A DNA stretch of 18,054 nt, from NCBI GenBank assembly GCA_022759165.1, contig JAEMPT010000089.1, positions 1 through 18,054 on the forward strand. Reading direction: 5' to 3'. Positions 1 to 6,903 of the stretch are shown in pieces. The stretch comes from Thermoprotei archaeon. Lineage in GTDB: Archaea; Thermoproteota; Thermoprotei_A; Sulfolobales; Fervidicoccaceae. The position numbers and the translations under genes are program-made. The notes beneath the pieces were generated by a model that worked only from the letters and a program-made list of their open reading frames with translations, searched no databases and had not been told where the DNA came from. Position 1 is the first letter of the stretch. Each line of letters begins with the position of its first letter.

Positions 1-72
1 CTTTAGGGCGAAGAGGAGGTCAGATAAGCAGAAAACCTTGCTATTCAGGGCGGAGAAAGAGGTCTGATAGCA
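1..72 (+). repeat. Degenerate direct repeat, possible IS605-type tnpB 3' end
   Basis: Two similar units of about 26 bases lie at 5-30 and 47-72. Both begin AGGGCG and contain GAGGTC(A/T)GATA. Read on the plus strand from base 2, the frame gives FRAKRRSDK, a second FRA at 44-52, and a stop at 65-67. On the other strand the units read GACCT, a pyrimidine tract, then CGCCCT(A/G)AA, which is the style of the terminal hairpin of archaeal IS200/IS605 (tnpB) elements. The sequence runs off the left edge, so the 5' arm of any hairpin is not visible. A related copy in inverted orientation lies at 17919-17954. Assignment to an IS605 end is by recollection of such ends, not by a database match. Confidence 0.4.
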
Positions 73-148
73 AAAATAATCTTGATAAAAGAAAACGTAA
101 TATCAACTTTTTAAAGAAAAGATCATAAGAGAAAATGGGTAATCTGGC

Positions 149-451
149 TTGATAGAGCTAAAGTTCATCATAAAAGTCTACGATCCACATAAGCTCGTGT
201 CAATTTCATCGAACATTGGTGGACTTTTAGAAAGAAAAGTGAGTATAGGAGGAACTCAGTTCGGATTGAGCCAAAGAGGCTGTCTAATCGTCGCACAACC
301 AGTTTTGAAAGGACCCATAGGGATAAACGATGCGGTCAATGGAATACTTGTGAAAATGACATGCAAAGAGACCGAGGATGCTTTCCTTTTTATTTCTCAG
401 CTCTCAAGTAATCTTAGTCCACATGAATCTACAATTGAGCTAGTGTATTGA
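149..451 (+). CDS. Small conserved-looking protein of unknown function, 100 aa
   Basis: I do not recognise this protein. It starts at TTG 149, preceded by GGTAATC (138-144), one mismatch from the archaeal SD GGTGATC and 9 bases from the start by the spacing used elsewhere in this window. It has no membrane segment, signal peptide or Cys cluster. The composition is that of a mixed alpha/beta soluble domain, with beta-like stretches near residues 3-10 and 43-53 and a helix near 75-90. An AT-rich box (actttttaaag, about 107-116) could be its promoter, and a T-run just after the stop (457-461) a terminator, which would make it monocistronic. A very distant resemblance of the C-terminal half to small Pcc1-like subunits crossed my mind but is not supported. 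Confidence 0.6.
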   Translation: MIELKFIIKVYDPHKLVSISSNIGGLLERKVSIGGTQFGLSQRGCLIVAQPVLKGPIGINDAVNGILVKMTCKETEDAFLFISQLSSNLSPHESTIELVY

Positions 452-456
452 AATCT

Positions 457-461
457 TTTTA
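457..461 (+). terminator. U-tract terminator candidate after the 100-aa gene
   Basis: Five T residues (ctttttaac) lie 6 bases past the stop codon at 449-451 and before the tRNA promoter. Archaeal termination commonly uses such U-tracts without a hairpin. This is a positional inference only. Confidence 0.3.
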
Positions 462-498
462 ACCTCTAAGTTTTAAGGCGAAATTTTTGTAGCAAAAG

Positions 499-508
499 AA
501 AATATAAG
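499..508 (+). promoter_or_regulatory. TATA box of tRNA-Arg
   Basis: The A/T box aaaatataag is centred about 30 bases before the mature tRNA 5' end at 534. That fits archaeal box A, placed about 26 bases before the transcription start, with a leader of only a few bases. Confidence 0.45.
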
Positions 509-533
509 GGTTTTTCTGCGCAATATGATAATA

Positions 534-608
534 GGGCCCGTAGCCCAGCCAGGATAGGGCGCCAGCCTCCTAAGCTGGTGGTCCGGGGTTCAAATCCCCG
601 CGGGCCCG
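534..608 (+). tRNA. tRNA-Arg (anticodon CCT)
   Basis: This is a complete cloverleaf of 75 bases with no intron. The acceptor stem GGGCCCG (534-540) pairs perfectly with CGGGCCC (601-607). The D stem is GCCC/GGGC (543-546/557-560). The anticodon stem is CCAGC/GCTGG (562-566/574-578), enclosing loop CTCCTAA with anticodon CCT at 569-571, which reads AGG. The variable loop is 5 bases, and the T stem CGGGG/CCCCG (584-588/596-600) encloses TTCAAAT. The discriminator is G608. CCA is not encoded. The GC-rich stems inside AT-rich flanks are typical of a thermophile. Confidence 0.96.
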
Positions 609-749
609 CTTTAGAACTTTTAAAAGACAAGTTTAATTGGAAAAGCCTCCTATGAAGAACGGATGGCGAGTTTGCCGTTAAATTATGGATATTAGAAGAC
701 ATAAACGAGTCTTTGAGTGGTGGATGTGGTGGTTCTCGGATTACAAAAA

Positions 750-765
750 TAAAGATTTATCTTTA
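750..765. promoter_or_regulatory. Inverted repeat upstream of the coiled-coil surface protein gene
   Basis: TAAAGAT-TT-ATCTTTA has perfect 7-base arms separated by 2 bases, centred about 64 bases before the ATG at 822. It could be an operator or part of a promoter. A second A/T box (ttaaaaaata, 786-795) sits about 31 bases before the ATG and would give an almost leaderless transcript. The rest of 609-821 holds no gene that I can support. Confidence 0.25.
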
Positions 766-821
766 AACGAGGGAAAATAATATGGGTTAAAAAATAGAAA
801 TACCTTTTAGAGTGTGGAACG

Positions 822-2033
822 ATGGATACAAAATTGCTTCAGATAGTATCGCTATTTGCCCTTACAATAATACTTGTAAATGCTGCTGTAATTCTTGTTT
901 ACTATAATACCGGCAAATCAACAGAGTTCAATCAGCTAATGAATGAGTACCGATCCTTGTTTAGCAATTACACTAGCTTGAATCAGTCTTTTATAAATAG
1001 CTTGGATATAATTCAACAACTTAGAATGGAGTTATTCAGCTTGAACTCAACTTACATTTCTACAAAGCAATCATGTGAGCAGACGATTTCTAACTTGACT
1101 GAAAAAATTTCAGCTCTTAATTCAGAGAATGAAGGCCTATTTAGCAACCTAACCACCACTCAAATTGAGCTTAACATGACGAAAAACCAGTTAGCGAACC
1201 TGCAGAACAACTTTACGAAATTGCTATTGAATTATTCTGCTCTTAACCAGAGCTATTTTTCTTTGCTAAATAATTACAATGCCTTGATGAGCACATATCT
1301 TCAGCTTGGCGCTAAACTTTCTGAAATCTCGAACAGCTTAAGCCTTATTTCCAATCTAACGACGTTGAGAGGTATGATTACGCAGAGCTCTTCGTCATAT
1401 ATTGACTATAACTCGCAGCCAATAGTAGAAGCCATTAAGCAACTCTTTGGAAGTAATAAGGAGAATCCTTATACCGCTGAATATAAGATCTATAACTTCA
1501 TCAAAAGCAACATAACATTCAATTATCCTCTCCCCTATAATGTAATAACATATAATCCGACAGACGGCACGGTTTCGTACAAAGAAGATGCTTTTTATTT
1601 GCGGAGCGCCAGTGAGGTAATGACCTCTGGAATAGGAGATGGGAAAGACGAGGCTATTGTCTTCGCCTCTATGCTAGAAAACTTTTACCTTACTTACTGG
1701 GGTGGTGCACCGAACATTTATGTGGTCATTCTGAATGGAACTGGGATACATGGTTATAGATATCATGGCTTTCTTTTGGTGCTTTATGGCAAAGGGAAAG
1801 CCTCGTTATTCGATCCTGCTGCTTCGCAGATAATGGGGCAAGACTACACAGAACTTGTTCAAGCCGATCCTACGGACATATATGGGGCCGTTTCCTCATA
1901 CATAGCTAGGATAAACTCTTATATCGGCACATATAATAATGTCGTGGGAATGATTGGAGTAAATAACGTGTATTACTTGAACAATACCGATATAAAAGGG
2001 TTCATTAACTTCCTATATTCCATCGGCAGCTAA
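822..2033 (+). CDS. Membrane-anchored coiled-coil surface protein with inactive-looking transglutaminase-like domain
   Basis: The 403-aa protein has an N-terminal membrane segment (residues about 5-28) that would anchor it with the rest outside the cell. Residues about 35-175 are a Leu/Asn/Ser-rich coiled coil. About 13 N-x-S/T sequons are spread along the protein, as in archaeal surface glycoproteins. Residues about 215-340 resemble a transglutaminase-like (Cys-His-Asp) fold: GIGDGKDEA at 271-279, YHGF with His315, and LFDPA with Asp331. In active members the first motif reads GDC(K/D)D; here position 274 is Gly (codon ggg, 1641-1643). His and Asp remain, and the only Cys lies in the coiled coil. 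I infer a cell-surface structural or binding role rather than catalysis. It appears monocistronic and converges on the gene ending at 2078. Confidence 0.75.
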   Translation: MDTKLLQIVSLFALTIILVNAAVILVYYNTGKSTEFNQLMNEYRSLFSNYTSLNQSFINSLDIIQQLRMELFSLNSTYISTKQSCEQTISNLTEKISALNSENEGLFSNLTTTQIELNMTKNQLANLQNNFTKLLLNYSALNQSYFSLLNNYNALMSTYLQLGAKLSEISNSLSLISNLTTLRGMITQSSSSYIDYNSQPIVEAIKQLFGSNKENPYTAEYKIYNFIKSNITFNYPLPYNVITYNPTDGTVSYKEDAFYLRSASEVMTSGIGDGKDEAIVFASMLENFYLTYWGGAPNIYVVILNGTGIHGYRYHGFLLVLYGKGKASLFDPAASQIMGQDYTELVQADPTDIYGAVSSYIARINSYIGTYNNVVGMIGVNNVYYLNNTDIKGFINFLYSIGS

Positions 2034-2077
2034 ATATAGAGTCTCTCGAAAAATTATGCTTAAAGAAAGGAAGTTAT

Positions 2078-3034
2078 TCAAGGTTCCTCTTCTAAAAGTC
2101 TCATCTGCATCTCTCCACTCGACAGCCCAAAAACATATTTGATCAGCAAGAGAGAAGCTCTTGGGGGCAGAATACCATACTCTGTTATAAATCCTGTTAT
2201 TTGCTCAGGGGGTGTGAAGTCAAAAGCCGGATTTCTGACAAACATGCCTCGTTTATCAAGTAGATCTTTGTGCTCGCCCAAAACTTCTTCGGCTGATCTC
2301 TCCTCTATAATTATGTGTCCACCTGCAAACGAAGCGGGGCTGAACTTTATGGACTCACATGCACTGTAAAATTCTACATCAGCTTCGTCCGCTGCCAAAG
2401 CTAAGATGCTCGTGCCTATTTTGTTGACAAGATGGCCATCGCTCGTAACAGTATCTGCTCCCACGATAACGAGATCTACATTTGACATATGGTACCTAAT
2501 GCTGCTATCGGGAATATGGGTTACTGGAATTCCTTCTTTCGTGAGAATGGATGCCGTAACCCTTCCTTGAAACTTAGGCCTAGTCTCAGTGTTTATTACC
2601 TTGAATCTTTTTCCCTCCTTCCAAGCTTCAATGAGAACGCTCACGGCTGCCGAGCTGTGGCAATGAGTCATAATAACCATGTCATCGCTGATTAATTTGG
2701 AACCATATTTAGCAATTCTCAATTGTGCATTTTTAACGTTCGAGATAAACTCATCTGCTATAGAGATGGTGGCCTTCACAGGATCTTCGCTGGAGCTATC
2801 TATTCTTTTCAATATGTAGAAAACTGCATTCGGTAAGGAGACTGCTGTTGGCCTCGTACGAAGCAATAATTTTCCAACTTCTCTGATATATTCTATAAAG
2901 CTATCTTTTTCTCCGTTGTATGTCAGCGCTGCTTGTTTCATTGCCTCCGCCGCTGCTATAGCTATAGCTCCAGCCCCCCTAATCTTCATCGTCTTTATGT
3001 CCTCTGCTATCTGCAATACATTGTTAGATATCAA
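2078..3034 (-). CDS. Ribose-1,5-bisphosphate isomerase (eIF2B-like fold)
   Basis: This enzyme isomerises ribose 1,5-bisphosphate to ribulose 1,5-bisphosphate in the archaeal AMP degradation pathway, between AMP phosphorylase and type III RuBisCO. The 318-aa protein has the N-terminal substrate loop MKIRGAG (16-22), RPTAVSLPNA (61-70), MTHCHSS with Cys125, and VGADTV with Asp194. The Cys/Asp pair is 69 residues apart, the same spacing as catalytic Cys133/Asp202 of the Thermococcus kodakarensis enzyme. The C-terminal FDFTPPEQITGFITEYG is typical of the family. The start is TTG 3034, 7 bases after GGGG in the gap behind the upstream paralogue, which ends only 12 bases before. AMP phosphorylase and RuBisCO genes are not in the window. 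A T5 tract on the minus strand (2053-2049) may terminate the unit. Confidence 0.9.
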   Translation of the reverse strand: MISNNVLQIAEDIKTMKIRGAGAIAIAAAEAMKQAALTYNGEKDSFIEYIREVGKLLLRTRPTAVSLPNAVFYILKRIDSSSEDPVKATISIADEFISNVKNAQLRIAKYGSKLISDDMVIMTHCHSSAAVSVLIEAWKEGKRFKVINTETRPKFQGRVTASILTKEGIPVTHIPDSSIRYHMSNVDLVIVGADTVTSDGHLVNKIGTSILALAADEADVEFYSACESIKFSPASFAGGHIIIEERSAEEVLGEHKDLLDKRGMFVRNPAFDFTPPEQITGFITEYGILPPRASLLLIKYVFGLSSGEMQMRLLEEEP

Positions 3035-3046
3035 AGATGATCCCCA

Positions 3047-4009
3047 TTAAGATATATTTCTAAGCTTGTTAATTAGATCCTTGATATCCGGCTGGCTTCC
3101 AATCCATCCTCCATAAACTTCCCAAAGCAAAATGGGCACTCCTTCTGGAGATGTAATTCCTATCTCCGTAATTATTGCATCGATGAACTCCGGAGGAGTG
3201 ACATCCATCAATGGGACGCTGACCGCAAAGTTATCAAGTTTCAATAGATCCTGCGGTATCTCTAATGATGATGCATCTAAAAATGGCACCTTTATCCTAT
3301 CTCCTAACATCGATTCAAAGCTGAATTTATATGTCCCAGATGCCACAATGAGCCTCGTCCTTCTTTTATATGCTGATAGGGCGATCTGACTTGTGCCAAC
3401 TTTATTTACAAGAGCCCCGTGCGCGGTTATAGCCTCAGCCCCAACCAATACAAAGTCTATCTCTCCCATAAAATAGTTCACTGCCGAATCAACTATCAAG
3501 TTTGTTTTTATTCCCAAGGAGGAAAGTAGTTCAGCGGTATATACGCCTTCTCCGCCCGGTCTTGACTCGGTTACAAATACTTCTTTAATTTTTCCAAGTC
3601 TATTACCTTTTTCTATAATCTTTATGACGCTAGTGCTATAACTATGTGTGAGAATTCTCGAACCGTCTGGCAACCACCTAGCTCCTATATCGCTGAGCTT
3701 TTCAACTGATCTAACTGTAGCTACTTTAACTTCTTCGATTTTTTCGTAAAATCCTTTTTTAAAAGTCTCAATATCTTGTCCCTCTGCATACTTATCAACG
3801 GCAAACTTAAGTAATGATCTCATAGTATTCGTGAGCAAGGCTGATGTTGGTCTCCTTTCTATGGACTCCATCGCAAAAATTGAAAACATGGTGGAAAACT
3901 CCTTCCAATTTGGAGTCTTAAGAAGCTCTTTTTCTATCCTTTCAAGTAGTTGAAGCGCGCTCTCTGTCGCGCCATGGTTAACCGTTCGATCCAATCGCCC
4001 TCCCTCCAT
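3047..4009 (-). CDS. aIF2B-like protein (eIF2B alpha/beta/delta family), non-isomerase paralogue
   Basis: The 320-aa protein belongs to the eIF2B alpha/beta/delta family: an N-terminal helical region (1-110), then a Rossmann-like domain with ILTHSYSTSV (119-128), TESRPGGEG (147-155), VGAEAITAHGALVNKVGT (189-206) and a C-terminal DVTPPEFIDAIITEIG. It is paralogous to the isomerase just downstream. At the aligned catalytic positions it has Ser123 in place of Cys and Glu192 in place of Asp, so isomerase activity is not expected. The THSYS motif is that of eIF2B-alpha-like proteins. A role with aIF2 or a sugar-phosphate/nucleotide-sensing role is possible; the function of archaeal members is not settled. 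It probably leads a two-gene unit with the isomerase. ATG 4009 is preceded by GGGTAAATTTT, a weak SD. Confidence 0.82.
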   Translation of the reverse strand: MEGGRLDRTVNHGATESALQLLERIEKELLKTPNWKEFSTMFSIFAMESIERRPTSALLTNTMRSLLKFAVDKYAEGQDIETFKKGFYEKIEEVKVATVRSVEKLSDIGARWLPDGSRILTHSYSTSVIKIIEKGNRLGKIKEVFVTESRPGGEGVYTAELLSSLGIKTNLIVDSAVNYFMGEIDFVLVGAEAITAHGALVNKVGTSQIALSAYKRRTRLIVASGTYKFSFESMLGDRIKVPFLDASSLEIPQDLLKLDNFAVSVPLMDVTPPEFIDAIITEIGITSPEGVPILLWEVYGGWIGSQPDIKDLINKLRNIS

Positions 4010-4114
4010 AAAATTTACCCTTTTTCACCATAAAGATTTTGCTGCTTTTGAGCTTGCTCGTTTTGGTACTATTATTCCGCACTCTCAGGTTTTACACACA
4101 ATTTTTTATGCACC

Positions 4115-4138
4115 AAGCCTCCCTAATCAATGAGGCTT
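4115..4138. repeat. Inverted repeat in the intergenic region 4010-4280
   Basis: AAGCCTC (4115-4121) and GAGGCTT (4132-4138) form a perfect 7-base inverted repeat with a 10-base loop. The surrounding intergenic region also has a reiterated TTGTTTATTGTTTATTA tract (about 4154-4170) and an A/T box (about 4028-4036) that may be the promoter of the leftward gene starting at 4009. No coding signal is seen there. The hairpin could be a terminator or operator. Confidence 0.25.
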
Positions 4139-4280
4139 CTGCGACCATTACTTGTTTTTGTTAATTGTTTATTGTTTATTAAGAGAAACTTAAAGCTTTT
4201 ATTTTCAACATATAATTCGTAGAGGCTCTTCAGGCTTGCCATAAGATATAGCGTGAGATGTTCACTCAGTTTTCTAAGCT

Positions 4281-4958
4281 TCATTCCGCAGTTTTCGCTT
4301 GACTTTTTTGCCTAATAAAAGGTATCCACCCAAGTAAGACATAAAAGATTATTCCGATCTCCAAGGAGAGAAAGAAGAGCTGAAGCGGTTTATATGGCAC
4401 AATGCTAAGAAGGAGCGGCACAGCCATCCTCAGCTGCCAAAAGGTGCCACTGGTGCTATCCGGCTTCGTTTTAAAAAGCCTACGAAAGTATGGAACTGGC
4501 GCTGCGCTTAGCGCAGCCATCAATACCATCAAATAAACTGGGGGAATGTTATTGCTAAGATAGCCACACAATATTACAAATGTATGCGTAAATAGAGGAA
4601 GCCCAATAAACCTATCTTTGGCTGGTACTTTTCTTATAAGCCTCCAAAACGCTATAGTTATTATTGATGCTGCGTAAAGTTCTGCTATGAATGACCAAGA
4701 CATCGCTTCTACATATATGAGAGATGGAACAATTACTTGATATATTCTATCAGTTACACGGTCGAGCAATTCTCCCTCTTCGGTCATAGAGGATAGCTTT
4801 CTCGCCAATAACCCGTCTAAGACATCCAAAGATAAAGATAAGAATATAAGCCTAATCGCAAGTTCAGTGCTTCCACTATAAGCGCATATTAGACTGAACG
4901 AAGCTAAAAACGTATTTGATATTGTTACTATATTTGGGATTTGCGATTTTCTTCTCAT
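4281..4958 (-). CDS. CDP-alcohol phosphatidyltransferase (archaeal phospholipid head-group synthase)
   Basis: This integral membrane enzyme transfers a CDP-activated lipid or alcohol to its partner. It carries the full family motif D-x2-D-G-x2-A-R-x8-G-x3-D-x3-D, read here as DVLDGLLAR, then KLSSMTEE, then GELLDRVTD. The N-terminus IPNIVTISN followed by hydrophobic segments is typical of archaetidylserine or archaetidylinositol-phosphate synthases; motifs alone do not fix the head group. About 6 membrane segments are visible in about 226 aa. I prefer ATG 4958, because GTGATC three bases upstream matches the 3' part of the SD consensus; GTG 4967 in the same frame would add three residues. It follows the decarboxylase gene after 22 bases and is probably cotranscribed with it. 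Confidence 0.85.
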   Translation of the reverse strand: MRRKSQIPNIVTISNTFLASFSLICAYSGSTELAIRLIFLSLSLDVLDGLLARKLSSMTEEGELLDRVTDRIYQVIVPSLIYVEAMSWSFIAELYAASIITIAFWRLIRKVPAKDRFIGLPLFTHTFVILCGYLSNNIPPVYLMVLMAALSAAPVPYFRRLFKTKPDSTSGTFWQLRMAVPLLLSIVPYKPLQLFFLSLEIGIIFYVLLGWIPFIRQKSQAKTAE

Positions 4959-4980
4959 AGAGATCACAAAAAAATAAAAA

Positions 4981-5373
4981 CTATGCCAGACTTCTATCGA
5001 CTTCTCCGTACTCTACTTTTTCTGCCTCTAGACTCTCTGCTATATATTTGAAAGCCTCCTTCGGTCTAGTGTGGGCACCGCAACTATATACATCCACGGT
5101 AGCAAAACCAAACTCTGGCCACGTATGGATAGTTATGTGACTTTCCAGTATAATTGCTGCCACTGTAACCCCTAGACCTATCTTCCATGACTTTAAATCT
5201 AGTAACGTCATATTCCCAATTCTAGCAGCCTCTCTAGCTATTCCCACCAATTTTTCTTCGCTCATCAGCGTCTCCCTATTGCAGTTCTTCAAATTGCCGT
5301 ATATGTGCTTGCCATATACGAGTTCTCCCTCGATGCCGGCACTTTTCCTTTTTATAAGCTGAGTTCCCTCCAT
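4981..5373 (-). CDS. speH: Pyruvoyl-dependent S-adenosylmethionine decarboxylase family (SAMDC or crenarchaeal arginine decarboxylase)
   Basis: This enzyme of polyamine synthesis is made as a proenzyme that cleaves itself to create a pyruvoyl group. The protein of 130 aa has GKHIYGNL (21-28), the cleavage site ILE/SHITIHTWPE with Glu77-Ser78, His83 and Cys98. The spacing (Ser, +5 His, +20 Cys) matches Thermotoga SpeH Ser63/His68/Cys83. The frame is open up to 5463 (160 aa), but ATG 5373 fits the family N-terminus, has GGTG a few bases upstream, and lies downstream of a TATA-like box at 5409-5420 that would otherwise be inside the gene. Crenarchaea also have an arginine decarboxylase derived from this family; the sequence read by eye does not decide between the two. 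Confidence 0.87.
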   Translation of the reverse strand: MEGTQLIKRKSAGIEGELVYGKHIYGNLKNCNRETLMSEEKLVGIAREAARIGNMTLLDLKSWKIGLGVTVAAIILESHITIHTWPEFGFATVDVYSCGAHTRPKEAFKYIAESLEAEKVEYGEVDRSLA

Positions 5374-5408
5374 AGCTAAAGCACCGGGTATAAATACAAA
5401 AAAAGAAA

Positions 5409-5420
5409 ATTTAAATATAA
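5409..5420 (-). promoter_or_regulatory. TATA box of the speH-phosphatidyltransferase unit
   Basis: On the minus strand TTATATTTAAAT is centred about 42 bases before ATG 5373. Transcription would start near 5389, leaving a short leader that still contains the GGTG ribosome-binding site at about 5381-5384. This supports the shorter decarboxylase start. Confidence 0.4.
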
Positions 5421-5492
5421 CCCCCATCGATCGGTCATAAATTCCCCTTTTTATAATCCTCATTGTACAATATGGTAATACGGTGGGAGGCT

Positions 5493-5897
5493 GTGATAGA
5501 TAAAATTACAGAAGAAAAAATGCTATCGTTAGCTAAAGGAGCGATAAAAAATTCCTATGCTCCTTATTCAGGATTCAGAGTATCCGCTGTGGTTTTAACG
5601 CCATCTGGTAAGTATTACACCGGAGTGAACGTTGAGAACGTCAGCTATGGCCTTACCATGTGCGCTGAGAGGGTAGCGGTCTACAAAGCAGTTTCAGAAG
5701 GAGAAAAGAAGATCAGTGCCGTTTTAATATATGCAGAAGGTAGAGATTTACCCTATCCGTGTGGCGCATGTCGCCAAGTTATCGCTGAGTTCGGCTACGA
5801 TAGCGATATAATTGTAGCCAATTCGGAAGGAAAAATAGAGAAGTTTAAACTCTCGGAATTGCTCCCGAAGGCGTTTCTTTCTTTTGATAAGAGGTGA
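5493..5897 (+). CDS. cdd: Cytidine deaminase
   Basis: This zinc enzyme deaminates cytidine/deoxycytidine to uridine in pyrimidine salvage. From GTG 5493 it is 134 aa, the usual length of the homotetrameric class. It has SYAPYSGFRVSAV (21-33), TGVNVENVSYG (43-53), the zinc/catalytic motif CAERVA (Cys57, Glu59) and PCGACRQ (Cys90, Cys93), so zinc is held by three Cys as in the tetrameric family. GTG 5493 places YAPYS where it falls in family members, and GGTGGGAGG lies just upstream (5482-5490). ATG 5472 or TTG 5463 would give longer forms. It diverges from the decarboxylase promoter; a plus-strand box tttttataatcc (5449-5460) could drive it. Its stop overlaps the SD of the next gene. Confidence 0.92.
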   Translation: MIDKITEEKMLSLAKGAIKNSYAPYSGFRVSAVVLTPSGKYYTGVNVENVSYGLTMCAERVAVYKAVSEGEKKISAVLIYAEGRDLPYPCGACRQVIAEFGYDSDIIVANSEGKIEKFKLSELLPKAFLSFDKR

Positions 5898-5907
5898 AAA
5901 GGAACCT

Positions 5908-6897
5908 TTGCTTTTAAGGGAATGCGAAGACCACGACATCATACTTGGAAAGTCATTTGAAGTCTTACAAGCGATCGGATATCTTCATCCTAAGGGAGGA
6001 TGCTATGCCATTGAAAAATATAAGTTGACAAACATTGAAACACCATGGAAAAAAGGTTCATCGTATTTCAAAAGGCTTTTCATAGAATATACGTTCGACG
6101 CACTCGGGAAGCCAACTACTTTAATGTACGATGCTTCCATGCGTTCTTTATTCCCTTATATAGATTTGCTATCGATAAGGGAAATTTTGAAGCCTGAGGC
6201 TGGATTGAAGAGATTACTTAATAGTGTTCGCGATGAGCTAGAACTTACCGCTTTAGAGCTCTACGATTCACTAAGAAGCGCTGGAATTCACCCATCTTCG
6301 ATTGGCTTAACTGGTAGTTTACTAATGGGGATGCATAACCGATTTACCAGTGATATTGATATGACGGTTAGGGGAGCTAGAAACATTACAATATTGTTTG
6401 ATATATCAGTGCTATCTCCGCTACAAGGAAAAAAACTTGAAAATTGGGTGAAAAATAACTCGGAAAGATTGGGGGTTCCTGAACAATCTGTTCTCGAAAT
6501 GTATGAAAAGAAAAAGAGAGGTCTTTTTAAGGGAAAAACGGTATCAATTATCCCCTTGATTTCGAGAGAGGAGGCTGGAAATTACCAAATTATTAGTGGA
6601 GATCCTTTAGGAGTCGCTACTCTACTAATTGAACTCAGCCAGCCTTCCTATCTTTCTTATGTTTATCCAAGTGAGCACAGGTTCAAAGTTCTCAGCTTGA
6701 TTGAAGGTTCTGAGCTAATAAGAAAAAATATGTATGGAAAAATCATATCTTATGAAGGTCTTTTTTCGAATGCGCTCGTAAAGGCTGGAAAGGCGATCGT
6801 CTCAGGCAAAGTTTTTTTATCTAAAGAAGAAGAATTTGTAAACATAGTTATAGGAACTAGAGAAAGCAAGAGCTCCGTTAAAATTCTGAAGCGGTGA
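5908..6897 (+). CDS. Predicted nucleotidyltransferase (DNA polymerase beta superfamily)
   Basis: The protein of about 329 aa has a minimal nucleotidyltransferase core in its middle: LTGSLLMG (Gly136-Ser137) followed by SDIDMTV with the metal-binding pair Asp149/Asp151. About 130 residues precede it and 170 follow, so this is the larger archaeal family of predicted nucleotidyltransferases (I believe COG1665) rather than a small MNT antitoxin. The substrate is unknown. I prefer TTG 5908, because GAGGTGA (5891-5897), overlapping the cytidine deaminase stop, is a strong SD; the spacing is somewhat long. TTG 5884 is in frame but has no SD. Coupling to cytidine deaminase upstream and to the secreted protease 6 bases downstream suggests one operon, though no shared function is obvious. 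Confidence 0.75.
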   Translation: MLLRECEDHDIILGKSFEVLQAIGYLHPKGGCYAIEKYKLTNIETPWKKGSSYFKRLFIEYTFDALGKPTTLMYDASMRSLFPYIDLLSIREILKPEAGLKRLLNSVRDELELTALELYDSLRSAGIHPSSIGLTGSLLMGMHNRFTSDIDMTVRGARNITILFDISVLSPLQGKKLENWVKNNSERLGVPEQSVLEMYEKKKRGLFKGKTVSIIPLISREEAGNYQIISGDPLGVATLLIELSQPSYLSYVYPSEHRFKVLSLIEGSELIRKNMYGKIISYEGLFSNALVKAGKAIVSGKVFLSKEEEFVNIVIGTRESKSSVKILKR

Positions 6898-6903
6898 TAA
6901 AGG

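Noticed and set aside
1..72. Possible CRISPR-like repeat or box C/D small RNA
   Set aside because: There are only two imperfect units with no regular spacer series, and no good box C (RTGATGA) pairs with the CTGA-like bases.
466..702. Minus-strand reading frame of 78 codons across the tRNA
   Set aside because: It reads through the complement of tRNA-Arg(CCT); the open frame comes from the GC-rich tRNA and has no ribosome-binding site or family resemblance.
822..2033. Methyl-accepting or other signalling receptor
   Set aside because: There is a coiled coil and one N-terminal membrane segment, but no cytoplasmic signalling tip or HAMP-like region; the bulk has extracellular glycosylation sequons.
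2139..2695. Plus-strand frames of 76 and 68 codons opposite the isomerase gene
   Set aside because: Antisense shadows of a well-supported gene with conserved catalytic residues.
5908..6897. Toxin-antitoxin (MNT/HEPN) interpretation of the nucleotidyltransferase
   Set aside because: The protein is far larger than MNT antitoxins and no HEPN partner is adjacent; it sits in a housekeeping operon.
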